Shown one piece after another: positions 13,301 through 27,900 of a DNA stretch of 64,000 nucleotides. The stretch is from Bactericera cockerelli (taxonomy: Eukaryota > Arthropoda > Insecta > Hemiptera > Triozidae). Location of the stretch: positions 18,594,547 to 18,658,546 of the forward strand of contig CM044955.1 of assembly GCA_024516035.1 (NCBI GenBank), written 5' to 3'. Position 1 is the first letter of the stretch; the number at the start of each line of letters is the position of its first letter. A program made the position numbers and the translations under genes. Below the pieces are notes generated by a model. It saw nothing but the letters and a program-made list of their open reading frames with translations, was not told where the DNA came from and made no database searches.

Positions 13301-15974
13301 AATTTTTTTTAAAAAGAAATAAGGAAACAATAATCTAAGTCCTGTGATTCAGGAATGAGATAGGATACCAAAGAAATGAAACATTTCATTATTCATGCAC
13401 GGGTTCCCTTGCGACTTGATTGAAACATGGTCTTGGTATTATTGACTGGGTTAGGATAAAAGTGGATTAGGTAACTACACGCTAGTAGGTAGGAACTATT
13501 GACCATGCAGTTTGGTTAGGAGTTTTTCATGTTTTAAATTAAAGCAATAATATTTGTCTCGGGAGATGTTTCAGAGTCAATGGGTTAAGGATAAAAGAAT
13601 ATTGAAGGCTAGTTAGTTAGTGCAGGAGTAAAAACGAAAGCAGGGTTGAACCAGTCAAACATCCAGTATTTCTTGAAGGCTGGTAGTAATTTAACATTTC
13701 TTTAAGAGCAAGTCTTGTCTAGTTTGATGACGATTCAAGCAATTCTAGTCAAGAATGAAACGAAATTTCAAACAAAAAGAGCTCTTCAATGTTAATAACA
13801 CCAGTCTAAGAATATCAATGGATATTTGTCTGGGTCTCAAGAAACAGAGCTAAAAAAAATGCATACGAATTATTATTTTAATTATATACGAACCGAAGCC
13901 AAAATTACCACCCGTGCTAAATTGGTACTTGAGGTGAACAAAGATGGACAACATGGAAATAGCAAACAAGTAAAGGAATAACATTAGTTTACAATAATTT
14001 ATTTATCTTAATTTGTTAAAACAATACTTCCGATATCTACATATACTCGGAAGAAGAATCAAGTCTATGAAACCAGAAATTAAACAATGTAGTTGAAAAT
14101 AAATAAACTTATTTAAATCTGAATTTTATTTATTTTTAAGAGTAGCAAAATGTATTAAATTTGAGGTTGGAGTTTTCATAGATACATGTTGGAGAAAAAG
14201 ATCACGTAGAATCCAATCAATTGATAAAATTCAAGATTCTTTAAAGTAGAAGAAACATTGACACAAAACAAAAGTATGAAATGAGATGGAATGATGAAGT
14301 ATTTCCTTAACGCGAGTTAAAGCATTTTAAGAAAACAAAATATTTAACGACTAGCAATGGTAAGAAATATAGATTTCATAGAAGTAAAGTTGAGGTTAGA
14401 ACCTTGACTTCATGTAGGCTACTTCGTCTTGAGCTTTCATTAAAGTTTGTGTTGACAAAGCAGTTCATCAAGTTTATTGCACAAAATACCACAAGTGGTA
14501 CTTATAGTTAATAGTTAACATTTGAAGAGTCTAATGTATTATCTAACAAATTTATTATAATGGCAAGCATAAACAGTTTAAAATTTAATTGTACTAAATA
14601 TTCATTTGGACATACATAAATAACAAGTTGAAATAGTGCAGCTTTACAAAATAAAGTTCTTACAAAAATTTTAAATAATGAATTCCGTGAATTAATAATA
14701 ATTACTAAGGAATAAACAAAATATTCAAGTCAAGTAAATACGAGTAGGATCAGTATCTTCACAGAATTTAGTCAGCTATTTTAGTCAGATTTATGTGTAT
14801 TTAAATACAGTGTTTTTTTTAAATTTATTTTGACTAGCTAAGCAATGGAAATCTTTCATCAAATAACTATGTATGAAAACATGTCTTACGCTCTATCGAG
14901 GGAGAGAAAAAGTTATTAAAAATTTAACTACAACAAAAAAAATACACATTATAATATAAAAATATATAGAAAATATGAGGAGATGAAATAAATCACAAGT
15001 CAATTAAATAGTAGAGACCTCAAGTACCAACCTAGCATGAGAGAATAGAGGCTGAAAAATTATTTAAAAAGTATAAAAAAAAAGTTGTACAAAATTACAT
15101 CATTTAATATGTGACAAGAAATAAATATAATTAATCCTAAAATATCACGACCGCGAACGCGAAAAGAAGGCCAACTACCCCGAGGTAATTGACCCGCTTC
15201 ATGAGAATCCCAAACGATAACGTCCACGAAAAAAAAAAATACCCTATGAAAATAACGCATCACGAAAAAAAAAAGAGAAAATAGTTACACAATTGCAGTG
15301 GGTGTTTCCTTTTTAGTAACCTACCTATTAGAATAATGTACTTAAATGTTCTAGATTGATTTAACGAAGAAAAGTTTTAAAGAAAGCAGATGTCCTCTCC
15401 GACGTGTAGCAGCTAATGATGGTTTCACCCTATCATACGCTTTGCATGCTGTTGGGCAACAAAATGAGACAAATCAGATTGAGTAACATAGTAAACTACA
15501 CATTTCAGCATACAAATCTGGAGACATTTCCAAACAAGTATCCACGGAAAAATGACATACATGTTTATCTTTTCTATGCTATAGTCCATTGCGGGCGAAC
15601 ACAAGCAGTGGTGTAAATTCTAAACAAGGAAAGGTGTATAGCTGATTTTTTCCCCTAAAATTAATTATAGGTACTTCAATATAATAATAATAACTCTTTA
15701 TTGACGAATTGCGTGAATATTACCTGAGGCGATCTCTGCCATCAGACCCATACGGTTAACACTTAATTAATATTAGAGATCTGGATGGATGACTCGGTAA
15801 TTTTGTGAAGGTCCATTTTAATAAATGAAGTTAGTAAAAATTACTTGAATTGTTCTCATTTATTAATATTAGAGAATATAAGAATTCAATAACTAAACTG
15901 ATTTCATTTATTGACTACTAAGGGCATGTCGCTAAGGCATAACCACAAAAACAACACTTACCATCGTTCAAGAT
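10336..15974. other. AT-rich intergenic and TNPO1 3' UTR sequence
   Basis: About 5.6 kb with no ORF I can support. Both flanking genes end into it (WBP4 from the left, TNPO1 from the right), so part of it is probably TNPO1 3' UTR. The segment 15779-15862 is a dispersed repeat shared with 23305-23450 (GGATGGATGACTC, then GTAATTTTGTGAAGGTCC). Confidence 0.6.
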
Positions 15975-18900
15975 TCAGACGCCATACATGGCAGATAACC
16001 GATCTCTCAGCTGATCGGGAAATTGATCAGAAAACCGTTTCCAGTTCTCGTCTCCCACTTGAGTTCTGAATCCATGAAGAATCTGAAAACCAAGAAACAG
16101 CCATAATTAACTATTATTTAATTGAATATACGAATTCCAGTATGCCCCAAGTTTAGTATTTTAAAAAAGCGAACTGAAACTAAATAAATCGTGTGATGGG
16201 TAGAAAGTTCATGCCCAGTTTGAGCTTGATAGCTTGCATGAGCATTTTGACGCAGCCCTTAGAATACTGTCCTACTGTAGTACTTTCTCTTTGTAATAGG
16301 TGATGGAAAGTAACAGATGAGCCTCATTCCATAGAGCACTTTCACTCTCAAAACCCCCAAATATCGCTTTCAACCGTCAAATTTCGTTCGAATAAGCCAA
16401 TCGGAGAGTGTTGTTTGACAAACTCAGGGATGATGAGACCTCCGTGGCTCAGTGGTTCAGAGCATTGGTTGTTGACCCGGAGGTTGCGGGTTCGAATCCC
16501 AGCCGGAGCGGAAAATTATGACCGAGTTTTTCCGTTTCCGGAATGGCATGGATGTAAAGGTAAAGTGCCCTGAAGTAATGCGAAAGCGGTTCCGGGGCAC
16601 AACTACCTTTTTAAAACTTTTAAAAAATAAAATAAAAAGACGATGAGAGTGAGGACTCACCTTGTGGAACATTTCCTTCAGGTCGTCCTTGGGCGTGGAC
16701 CAGGAGGCCACCGCGTCGCAGAAGAAGATAAAGTCCTGCACCACCCCCCTGGGTTCACCGTGATCATAGCGCACATGCCGCGGAATGCGCTGTCCTTCTC
16801 CTCATTGTCGCGAATGTTGCGCAAGGAAGAGCACCTGCAAGACAGGGGGCGCGCGCTATTAGTTGCGCCTTCATTCCAACAAAAGGTAAATCCCCTTTTT
16901 CAACATGCAAAAGAAGCACTGAGATCATATAACATAGAGGGAACCTCACCTATCTCGAACTGAACAAATTTATGCGTCCAACTTTGAACAGCTGACGGTC
17001 CCTCTTTCAACTAATCCCGGCTTCTGATTGGTTCAATTTATTTGATTTTTTTTTTAACTTAAGCAGTGGCGGATATCTAAACATCCTTAATTTTCACGTC
17101 ACGTACCAAGTCGCATATTACTACATAATAAGCAGAAAATAAGGAAAGTAAAAGAGGAAACAAAGACAAAAATAACGAATAGGTAAGTATGAAAAAAGTA
17201 AAACATTATTTTAGAAGAATTAGGTAGTTTAGGTAACTGGTCCCTTCGCGAGAGAAAAATTACTACAACTCCAGCACTGATTTTGAAATCAGCTGATGGC
17301 CCCTCTTGGACGCAAATTTTGATACATCGGGTTCCCTCTATGTTATTATGATCTCAGTGAAAAGGACCTACACTGCATGCACTGTTATCCTAGATGTCGC
17401 GCGTCAGAGCCTGAGACTTATCATCCAGATACCACCCAATTCATGGACTTTTCATTTGTTTCAACATTTGACCACATAATTGTTCTGGGCTTAATGGCTT
17501 TGTGCTTTAATATTAGATTTAATATAACTATAGTACATAATGCCACCGAAAACTTATCCATCTTTTTCGGGTAAATGACAGTCTGACTGGGAGGCTATGA
17601 ATAGGATTATTTGCTTGTAGCCTATCAAGATCTTATGCAGAGCTTGTTGCTATGTAAATGTTAAGGATCTTGAAAAAAAAACTGTTCCAAGTCCTTACGA
17701 TGGTAAAACTAGTTCCAAGTTTTTTGGTTGATCTAATTTTAAAGGTATATTATTATCACTTTTACTTATAACGTCAACTGAAAAAATAACTTTACAAGAA
17801 CGCAGTTTAGTACAAAGTAGTTCAACAAAGTTCTTAGACTAATGATAAAGCCAGCTCAAATTTTTGGGCACATCCAGGATTCAAACCTGTGCCATGTTTA
17901 CCTGTCAACCATCGACGTAATATAGTATGCTTAACTTTAAGTTTAGAGATCGGATAAAGCGTTATAAAAGTATGCCTAATAACTAGTAACACCCAATTTT
18001 GGAATGAGTGTGGTAAATAAGGTTGAGTGAAAATATTGAGCAGGGATGTGGAAATATATAGCATGGACGTAGGATGTAAGAGAAAGGAGATGACCTCTCA
18101 TCTTCAACTTACACTTCATCGTTGGTGTATGAATTATAAAATAAATGGATTGAAATAATAAATATTTTTAAAAAAGTCGGTGATTTTAAATTATACAACG
18201 TAAGTTAATAAATGGAACTAATTTTAACATTAAATTATAAATGAAACTATGGTGTGAGTTCAATGAAGTATGTACTGTTTGGTACTCAATGTAAGCTTCG
18301 AAATCGAGATCCATTACAGTTGATTATTAACTCTCTTTATTTTCCCCAAGCATCTAAATATATTTAGGAGACCATGATAACAATCTGATCATAAATGTAA
18401 TAAACAAATTTGAACACAGTGCATAACATTGAACCAACAGAATAGTTTACTTTCTAGCCCCGGGATAAAAAGGCCAAAAGAATTCATGCTTCCAGGGTAA
18501 CAAATGGTTCAAAACTATTCATTTACAAACTGTAAAACCTACATTTGGATAGGAATTTGACAGTCAAAAAGAAAGTGTGCTTCCAATCTATGTTTTAGTA
18601 TGTAACTGACTCATATAAGAGAGATATTTCTTCCCACCACTCTATCTGAAAATAAGGTGGAATGTTTGTACAATCTTTAAAGTTAGGGAAACATTAAAAA
18701 ATGTCCCATAATTCAGCTCATAATTTTGCCTTGTACCTTCATTCGCTTGAGGAGGTAAATATTCGTAATTAGATTAATAAGGCACAGCGCTGACCATAAT
18801 GAAACTCTGCCCACCCCTCTATTTATCTCATTGAAGAGCACTATATTTAATGAGAGCCAGACCATGTTCCACCAGATAGCAGAACCTTCCCAGACCAATG

Positions 18901-21900
18901 TAACCCAGGGGCGAAGAATTTAAGTAATGTAAATAAGAGTAGAGTAATAAATAAATAATAAAGGGGGTTTACACACCACTGACGAACAAACTGAGCCAAC
19001 AAGGGAGCAACATCATGAGGGCACACGAAACCTAGACGACCAATAGTAATGGCTACCAAACAAACAGAAAGAAACAAAAAACAACGAAATATAATGAAAA
19101 TAACTGAAAAAACAAATGAAATCAACAAATATGATTATTGATCGGTTAGAAAATTATAAGAACTGGAAAAATATTTGGTGAAAGAAACGTTGTGAGTGTT
19201 TTTTTCCCCCCCAAAGACAAAATCAACCAATACTCTGTACGTACATGTACCTATGTACACATGTTTAGCTTTCTCAGATCAATTCGAGGGGTTTTAAATA
19301 AGTTAATACGGCATCATATTGAGTTTAAAATAAGATCCTGTAGCTCAAACCAAACAGAATCGATCTAATGATTCACCCTAACCTATGGGCATAACAAAAC
19401 GCAACGTTTCTTTTACAAAATTACTTATTATCTTAACAAATTAATACAAAAATAAAATAAATGTTGCAACTAAATTGGAAGCCAAATTATTTGAAAGTAA
19501 TCATAAGTGGTAAAGAAATGATAAAGGTGCTCAGGAATCTAATAAATTTTGTTAAGGGTCGGGTTTCTACGTTTTCAGTTTTTTAATAAGTGAGAAGATT
19601 TTTTTTTCTCGATTAGGTAGGTAATATGAAAATACCGAAAACAGGTAATGTTTCCAGTCCCAACCACACACCCCACATCACGAATTAAACATTTGGCTTT
19701 TGGCTGTAGTAGTAAAATATTGAGCAACTGAGCAGTAATCTCTAACTAAATATAACAATTTCACCATTATTACAAGTTCAAAGGATAATCCTAACTTTGA
19801 TTTTATATTGAATTAAACTTGTGTAATGTCAAACTTATATTAAATGAGAAACAAAGCCCTATCGTACGTAACAATTCAGATAAATATTGTTGTAACAAAT
19901 GGCTTCAGTCACATAGATTTACCAACATCTTTTTCTCACCTACATGAATAATTCAAGCCATAGTAATCCACTAATGATAAAAAAAACCATACTTGTTATG
20001 GCGATTCTGTTTGCAGTGGCACATAATAGCAACAATTTTACCCTTTGGCGATTCTGTTTGCAGTGGCACATAGTAGCAACAATTTTACAAGGGTTGGATG
20101 GAAGAGATTGTCATATGCAATAACCCCACCCTTTGGTTAGGACATCTTTATATATTTTGATATTCATCTTTTTCTTTCTTGTTTATATAGTTCATAATTT
20201 TCATCATTACTTGTTTGTATGTATCTATGTCCTATATTAATAAAGTATTCAATAATAAAGTACAAAGAAGATTGTATTTACACAGACGGGATTCGAACCC
20301 AGGCTTATTACAAGTCAACCCAGTGTAATGCCCACAGATTCATTATTACTCTCTTGATATTCATGGGTCTGAAATAAGCTTACCTGTGTTCTCGAGCAGA
20401 GTTTTGGGTGTGTTGGGACGGTTGATAATGATGATGAGTTGGTTGATGACCATAGGGATGTATCCGCGCATGTCCTCGCCTGGAAAGAGAGAGAAAATGT
20501 GTCAACATCTAATACCATAGTCGGCATTTCATAAGAAAATCACTTTGGAGAAGTCATTTTTTTACACAAAATTTGATCCGAATTTCGTATGATAAGAAAT
20601 TGAATTTTTGAAACCCCAATTTTCCTTGCAAAATAGTGCGTTTCAGTGAGAGGAAACTAAATTCATGTGGGCAACGAAAGGAATCCCTTGTACTACTTGT
20701 ACTAGATTACAACTAAATATTTAAAAAACATACTTGTGATGTTCGAGAGCTTAGGGTTATGAATAATTTAATTGTAGTTCGCAACAGTAGATCTGTACAT
20801 GGTACTTGATTCATGATCAACACTAGAAACAAGTAAACTCACCTAGTTTCACAGAGATTTCTCCTATAGCCCAGGTGGCGTTGTTGCACACAGATATCAG
20901 ATCAGGGTTCAAGTTCTGACCCAGAATAGGCATGAAGTCACCTGGAAAAAAAAATGAAAATGATCAACCGGAACAAACTGTATTATATTGATGTACGGAG
21001 ACTACTAAACATCTCCAAATGTGCTATTTAGGTGATCTTAATACTGCTTTTGATCGGTTTCCAGGGCATTTGACTTCGATTTCAATGTGGTATTTTAAAG
21101 TAACCTCAGTAAAAATTTGGGGCCCCGCGCCGTGAAAATATTAAGGACCCCGCGCAAGCTAAATCCTTCCCCGCTTATATATGAGAGGAAAAAATTCCGG
21201 TCCCTAGAGTTCTACTATGTTCAGGTTCGACTGTACTTACTTATACACGGATGCACGTGGGAGAAGCAAGACTTGGTCAGGTCTTGTACTTACTTATACA
21301 CAGGTGCACATGGGAGAAGCAAGCCTGGGTCAGGTCTTGTACTTACTTATACACGGATGCAGGTCTTGTACTTACTTATACACGGATGCAGGTCTTGTAC
21401 TTACTTATACACGGATGCAGGTCTTGTACTTACTTATACACGGATGCAGGTCTTGTACTTACTTATACACGGATGCAGGTCTTGTACTTACTTATACACG
21501 GATGCACGTGGGAGAAGCAAGCCTTGGTCAGGTCTTGTACTTACTTATACACGGATGCAGGTCTTGTACTTACTTATACACGGATGCACGTGGGAGAAGC
21601 AAGCCTTGGTCAAGTCTCCGAGCAGGGCGAATGAGCTCTGCCGAACCTCAGGCATGGGGTCCTGCATGCACTGATACAGGAGATGCATGATGTTGCTGTT
21701 GGACACGAGGGCCTCAATGTGAGCGTCCAACCCCTCGGCTAGGCCAGACAGCAGGTCCAGAGCCACGATCATGAAGTCCTTGTCGGGGGCATCGAACTGC
21801 TCGGGGTTCTGGGAGTTTGCCTGAGCGGGCGGAGATAATAATAATAATATCGTCTTATTTATACTGCCCGATTAGGACTATGAAAGTCCCATTATTCCAG

Positions 21901-24900
21901 CAGTAAGCCCAAGACATATTATTATGTGGTAGAAATCGCATATGGGAGGATAACTTGTCCTGTCCCGGCTGGGTTTCGAACCCACGACCTCTGGAATCTG
22001 TGGATTCACAGAGTGCCGCCTTTACCACTGAGCTACCTAAGGGTTGGGTGGAAGAGATTGCCATAGGCAATAACCCCGCCCTTTAGTTAGGACATATGTA
22101 TATATTTTGTTTTGTTTTTTTTTTTTTTTTTTTTCCTTGTTTATATTATTATTATTGTCTATTTTTATATCTACCATTATTTGTCTGTATATATATGTTC
22201 TTCCTACTAATAAAGAGTTTATAAATAAATAATAAATAAATAAGCTACCGGGACAGAATACCGGTACCGAGGTACCGTTAGATAAGTTCGAGGGAGTACG
22301 TAAAACACCAGATGTTGCCGTACAAAGATATGCAAAGAGATAAAAGATAGATATGTTATGATTGTAACCATTGAATACATCTCAAAGGTTACTATATTTG
22401 ACTACTATATGATTTCGAGAGCGAAGTATTGGAGGACTACAAAATGACATACTTTTCAAAAGACCAAGCCAAACACAAATTCAATTATTTTCAAAGCTGA
22501 TATATTAAGTAAAGAGATCTCTTTTTCAATAGCGTCAAAGAAATAAGTAAATAATTAAACTAAAGCTTTATTTAGACTGTCGACGCAAGACAGGTAGGAT
22601 GCAAATAGTTAACAAAGCTCTTTTTTTAACTGTTACAATATTAGAGAACTATTTTTACAACGTTGTGGAGCTGGCCTTGTTGAATAACATTCTGACTGAT
22701 TTAGGGCCGTATTATGAAACAGGATTAAAGTTAATCTATATCTGACACACCGGACTATATCACAGTTCTAGTTATTATGTTTTTCTAGTTATAATATCCT
22801 GTATAAAATTTACAATAAATAAGGAGTTGCTATATTAAACTGTTAGCATAATGAGACTCCCTGTCTCGAGCGGACAGTCTAAATAAAACACTACTATACT
22901 ATACACTATAGCCCAAGTTAAGTGATATAGTGTCTACTTAGATTAAATCTAATCCTGTTTTATAATTCGGCCCTCACACGGACCGAGCTTCCACTCACCA
23001 TGTGCTGGTTGAGCGTCTGCTCGATGAGCGACACGCATCTCCTGTACACAGGCTCGCAGTAGGGCAGGAAGCCGGCCTGCAGCGCGGTGGCCACGGAGCT
23101 GAGACACTCGAGCAGCGGGAACAGGTCCTTGTCCTCGTCCTTCAGCACGTTCCACTTCTGGATCAGCGGCGGCATCAGCAGCGAGATGTACTCGGGCTTG
23201 TTCAGGTGGTGGCCCACGGAGTCCGCCAGGGTGCCGATGGCGTCGTACAGGATCAGCAGGTTCTTGTGCTGCACGGTGCGGACAAGGGGGAATTAACTTT
23301 TTATACATCTGGATGGATGACTCAGTAATTTTGTGAAGGTCCATTTTCATAAATGAGAACAATTAAAGTAATTTTTACTTTAATTGTTCAAGACACAAAA
23401 GTGAAGTTAGTAAAAATTACTTTAATTGTTCTCATTTATTAACTTTTTATACTTTAAACTGTAACTGTGAGATATTCAAACATGATAGCCAAACCCCCGA
23501 AGTGAGCGCGCAGACGCAATATACATAGTTGTATTTTGACTTTTGTGATTCAGATTTATTGTATTTATTTTAAGTCAAGGAACATAACAGTAACCAGCTC
23601 GGCTACAGCTGGGAGGAGTGATGGTCTCCAGTCATTTGAAGTGAAAAAATTGTAAACATAAACATATCAAAATGTAAACATAAATAGACTGCGAGAAATA
23701 TTCTTCTCCTTTGCGATGGTGTCGCGCTATGTGGCGTTTCCATGTGACTGGGGTTCGTTTCCAGAGTTTCCACACTTCTTAAATCTACACGCTATGCTTG
23801 TACTAAATTTTAATGTAAACAATTGACATAAAGCTTTAAAAATTGGATCAGTTTGTGTTCTGATTCATAGTTGATAATATGAAGAAACTTTTGTGTTGAA
23901 CAGAACTTATGACACAACTACGCGAAATTCACTCCCAATTCATTTTCTCTCCCTTTGCCGTCGAAACTTTCGGATCTTTTGGACCAGATGCCTTGGAACT
24001 ATTCAATTCTATTTCCAAGTCTCTGGTACTTGAAACGAAAGAGAGACGTGCAGGGGAGTACTTCTGTCAAAGAGTGAGTTTCGCAGTACAAAGAGGAAAT
24101 GTGGCATCAGTAATGAGCACACTGAAGAAAGAAGACGTGTTGAATGAAATATATTATATCGTTTGAAAAAAAAAAACTACGTATATTGTACATACCTGGT
24201 ACTTGCTGAATGCAAACACAAGTGTCTCCAGGATGAAGCCCAGGTAAGGGACCAGCTCTGTGCATGCCTCCTCCTCCAGAGTAGCAAACGCAGAGCATGC
24301 CGCCTCCTGCACTCTCTTGTTAGGGTCCAGGATTCTTTTCAGGAGCTGGGAAAAGAAAAATATAGAATATTATTATTCTCCTTGCAACAGACACACATAG
24401 AATAAACTAGCAGTTAACCCGTGCTTCGCCACGATGGTTTTAAGCACTTTTAGGGCTCTATCTATGGAACGGTTTTAACTTTTGCAAAATCCTTTCTTAT
24501 TGCACGTATTCAGTATGCAAGGAATGTTGTGTCAAAATTTCAGCTCGCTAGGTATTACGGCTTGGGCTGTAGAGCGATGATCAGTCAGTCAGTCAGTCAA
24601 TCAGTCAGTGACTTTGACATTTATATATTAAGATATTACCCTAGAAAGCCCCTTCCCTGCAAATTAAAGCCCGATAAATGAACATGACTGCAAAGTGCAG
24701 AATAGAAAAAAGAAAGAGAAACATAATCAAGTGATGTTGAATTTTCAAAATAAAGTTCCAGAACTTCACAGGAGTTTTTCCTTGATGAAGGATACCCAAA
24801 TATTCGGCCCAGTGTATCCTTGTACAAATCAACATGAACGAAGTGCCTCAGTTTGTCTGCCTTTTTCACTCAAATGTTGAATATTTATTTTCGGTTCTTA

Positions 24901-27900
24901 ACTGTGTCCTTTTGTTAACCCATTGCCTACCATGGGTAGCACATTTGCAAGACACTGGTATTGCCTGGGGTACCGAGGTTGCATATATGCTAGACACATT
25001 TGAACCTTCTTGCGTACCATGTATAGATTGTATAGCATATATGCAAGCCAATTTGTCTAGCACGTATGCTATACACGGTCCCTAGTGACAAGGAAATATG
25101 GGTTTTTTGTCTGGGGGATCGCGTGTTGCACATATGCTAGACAGGTGGTTTTGAGGAAAATACCGTTGGTCCCCAGGGCAAGATTCATAGAAATGGCTTG
25201 GTATGCAATGGGTTAAAGAAGACAAGAACAATACTGTTCTTCTATTTTTAAAGTATCTCGGGTTTTTTCACTCGAGTTTTCAGTGACGCGAATTATTACC
25301 ATACCATATTACTGTACCATACCATAAATTACCATACCCATACATATTTTTTTTTTTTTTTTTTTCATTTAATAATTATGACTAAATATAATTGTCTGTT
25401 CTTATATTAGCATTAAGGAAAAATTGTACAAACCTGAAAAAATAAATAAAGTCAAAATTACCTCTGTCATGAGCGGCTTCAGGTAGGAGTCGTGGGGCTG
25501 ACTCACCACCTTGCTTACCTCTGTCATGAGTGGCTTCAGGTAGGAGTCGTGGGGCTGACTCAAGTGACTCACCACCTTGCTTACCTCTGTCATGAGCGGC
25601 TTCAGGTAGGAGTCGTGGGGCTGACTCAAGTGACTCACCACCTTGCTTACCTCTGTCATGAGCGGCTTCAGGTAGGAGTTGTGGGGCTGACTCACCACCT
25701 TGCTTACCTCTGTCATGAGTGGCTTCAGGTAGGAGTCGTGGGGCTGACTCACCACCTTGCTTACCTCTGTCATGAGCGGCTTCAGGTAGGAGTCGTGGGG
25801 CTGACTCACCACCTTGCTTACCTCTGTCATGAGCGGCTTCAGGTAGGAGTCGTGGGGCTGACTCACCACCTTGCTTACCTCTGTCATGAGCGGCTTCAGG
25901 TAGGAGTCGTGGGGCTGACTCACCACCTTGCTTACCTCTGTCATGAGTGGCTTCAGGTAGGAGTCGTGGGGCTGACTCACCACCTTGCTTACCTCTGTCA
26001 TGAGCGGCTTCAGGTAGGAGTCGTGGGGCTGACTCAAGTGACTCACCACCTTGCTTACCTCTGTCATGAGCAGCTTCAGGTAGGAGTCGTGGGGCTGACT
26101 CACCACCTTGCTTACCTCTGTCATGAGTGGCTTCAGGTAGGAGTCGTGGGGCTGACTCACCACCTTGCTTACCTCTGTCATGAGCGGCTTCAGGTAGGAG
26201 TCGTGGGGCTGACTCACCACCTTGCTTACCTCTGTCATGAGCGGCTTCAGGTAGGAGTCGTGGGGCTGACTCACCACCCAGTGAGAGTAGCGGGACAGGG
26301 TCCAGCACGTGATGGCCCGCACCAGCGCCTTCTTGTCTGCCAGGCAGGTGATGAGGAACGGAACCAGCTCGTTCAGGTGCTGCACCATGCCGTTCATGCA
26401 ACCTGGCAACATTCAGTACATTACGATATAAGAACTGCTTGCAAATAATAATAATGATAGATAGTAGTCACTGTGGCAGTATGAGTTAGCGCGCTAGGCA
26501 TTGCACACATAGTGACCTGGGTTCGATTCCCAGCGGAGGAGGATTTTTTCTGCTTTGTACTTGGATGTTCGGGGTCCACTCATACCTCGTGAGGAAAAAT
26601 GAGTAGCTGCTTTGATTTGAAGCAGCGGTCAGTGGCAGAATCATAGGCAAAAAAATAATACAAGATATTGTAAATTAAAGTGGTAAAGTCCTATGATTCT
26701 GCGCTACCCACTAAAATTGTGACATAATAACAAAAAGAAAAAGCATTATTATTATTATTATTATTAATAATGATAGATCCTTTAGTAGGATAACCACTAG
26801 GTGAGTTTAATGCTGAAAGTATTTTTTACCACCTAATACTCAAGAGTGTTATTATTATGTGGTCATATACTCTAATAGTTACATGAGGAAAAATTCATTC
26901 ATTGCACACTCTGGTGGGATTACCAGACTAGCATCTTAACCACAAGAATATAAATGCAAAATATTGCTTCAAAACCAAAACAAATATCATATTAATTTAG
27001 TCTTGCTGGGGGACATTAAACAGATACGGTACCAGTACCAGTCATGTCAAGCCAAAAGACATGAACACAAATCATTAGTGCCTTTACAGGGTTGATGTTA
27101 GGAAGGACATCCTGTCATAAGATGTGGAAGTAGGAGTGCCTGAACCAATCAACCTCAAACATGAGGATTAGGTTGACCAATGCCAACCGCAAGCAGTAAA
27201 TTTGAGAAAAGACAAAGTGAAAGAAGAAAGTTTTAAAATATTAATACTGCAATAAAAATAAAATACATACTTTATTTTATGTGAAGTTAAATATTCATCT
27301 TCACTTATACAATTTAATTTATATTAATGGGAAAAAAAATTCATTCTAAAAAGAAAAGAAAATCTATCAGAACTAGGAATAAGTGAGTAAACTTCTTTCA
27401 TTATTATTATATAACCCCGCCCTTTAGTTAGGACATATATTATGTACTAGCGGGCTGTCGCCCGCTTTGCGGGCCGAGGCATGGCCGTGTAAGCAAAAAA
27501 TCCTTTTTCGTCAATGGCAGGTGTTGTAGTGGGAGTTTCGAAAAATCCCGTCTTATTGCACATCTAGACTATAAGACAAAGCTACCTACCAAATTTCAGC
27601 TTCCTAGGACTTACGGTTTGGGCTGTAGAGCGATGATCAGTCAGTGGTCAGTGGTCAGTGAGTGTCTTTGACATTTATATATAGAGATATATATATTTTT
27701 TTTTTCTTCTATTATATTGTATTTTAATTTGTAATTATTTGTGTTGTATATAATACTAGGGGGCTGTCGCCCGCTTTGCGGGCCAAGGCATGGCCGTGAA
27801 AGCAAAAAATTCTTTTTCGCCAATGGCAGGTGTTGTAGTGGGAATTTCAAAAAACCCCGTCTTATTGCACACATCTAGACTATAAGACAAAGCTACCTAC

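Noticed and set aside
21117..21690. Three overlapping plus-strand ORFs of 127-185 residues
   Set aside because: They read the TNPO1 exon 12 donor array in reverse; 29-bp units give open frames by periodicity.
23002..23328. Plus-strand ORFs of 69-108 residues
   Set aside because: Antisense to TNPO1 exon 11, a GC-rich exon that keeps opposite frames open.
25492..26448. 318-residue plus-strand ORF over the repeat array
   Set aside because: It is the antisense shadow of the TNPO1 exon 9 array; the repeat makes all frames open.
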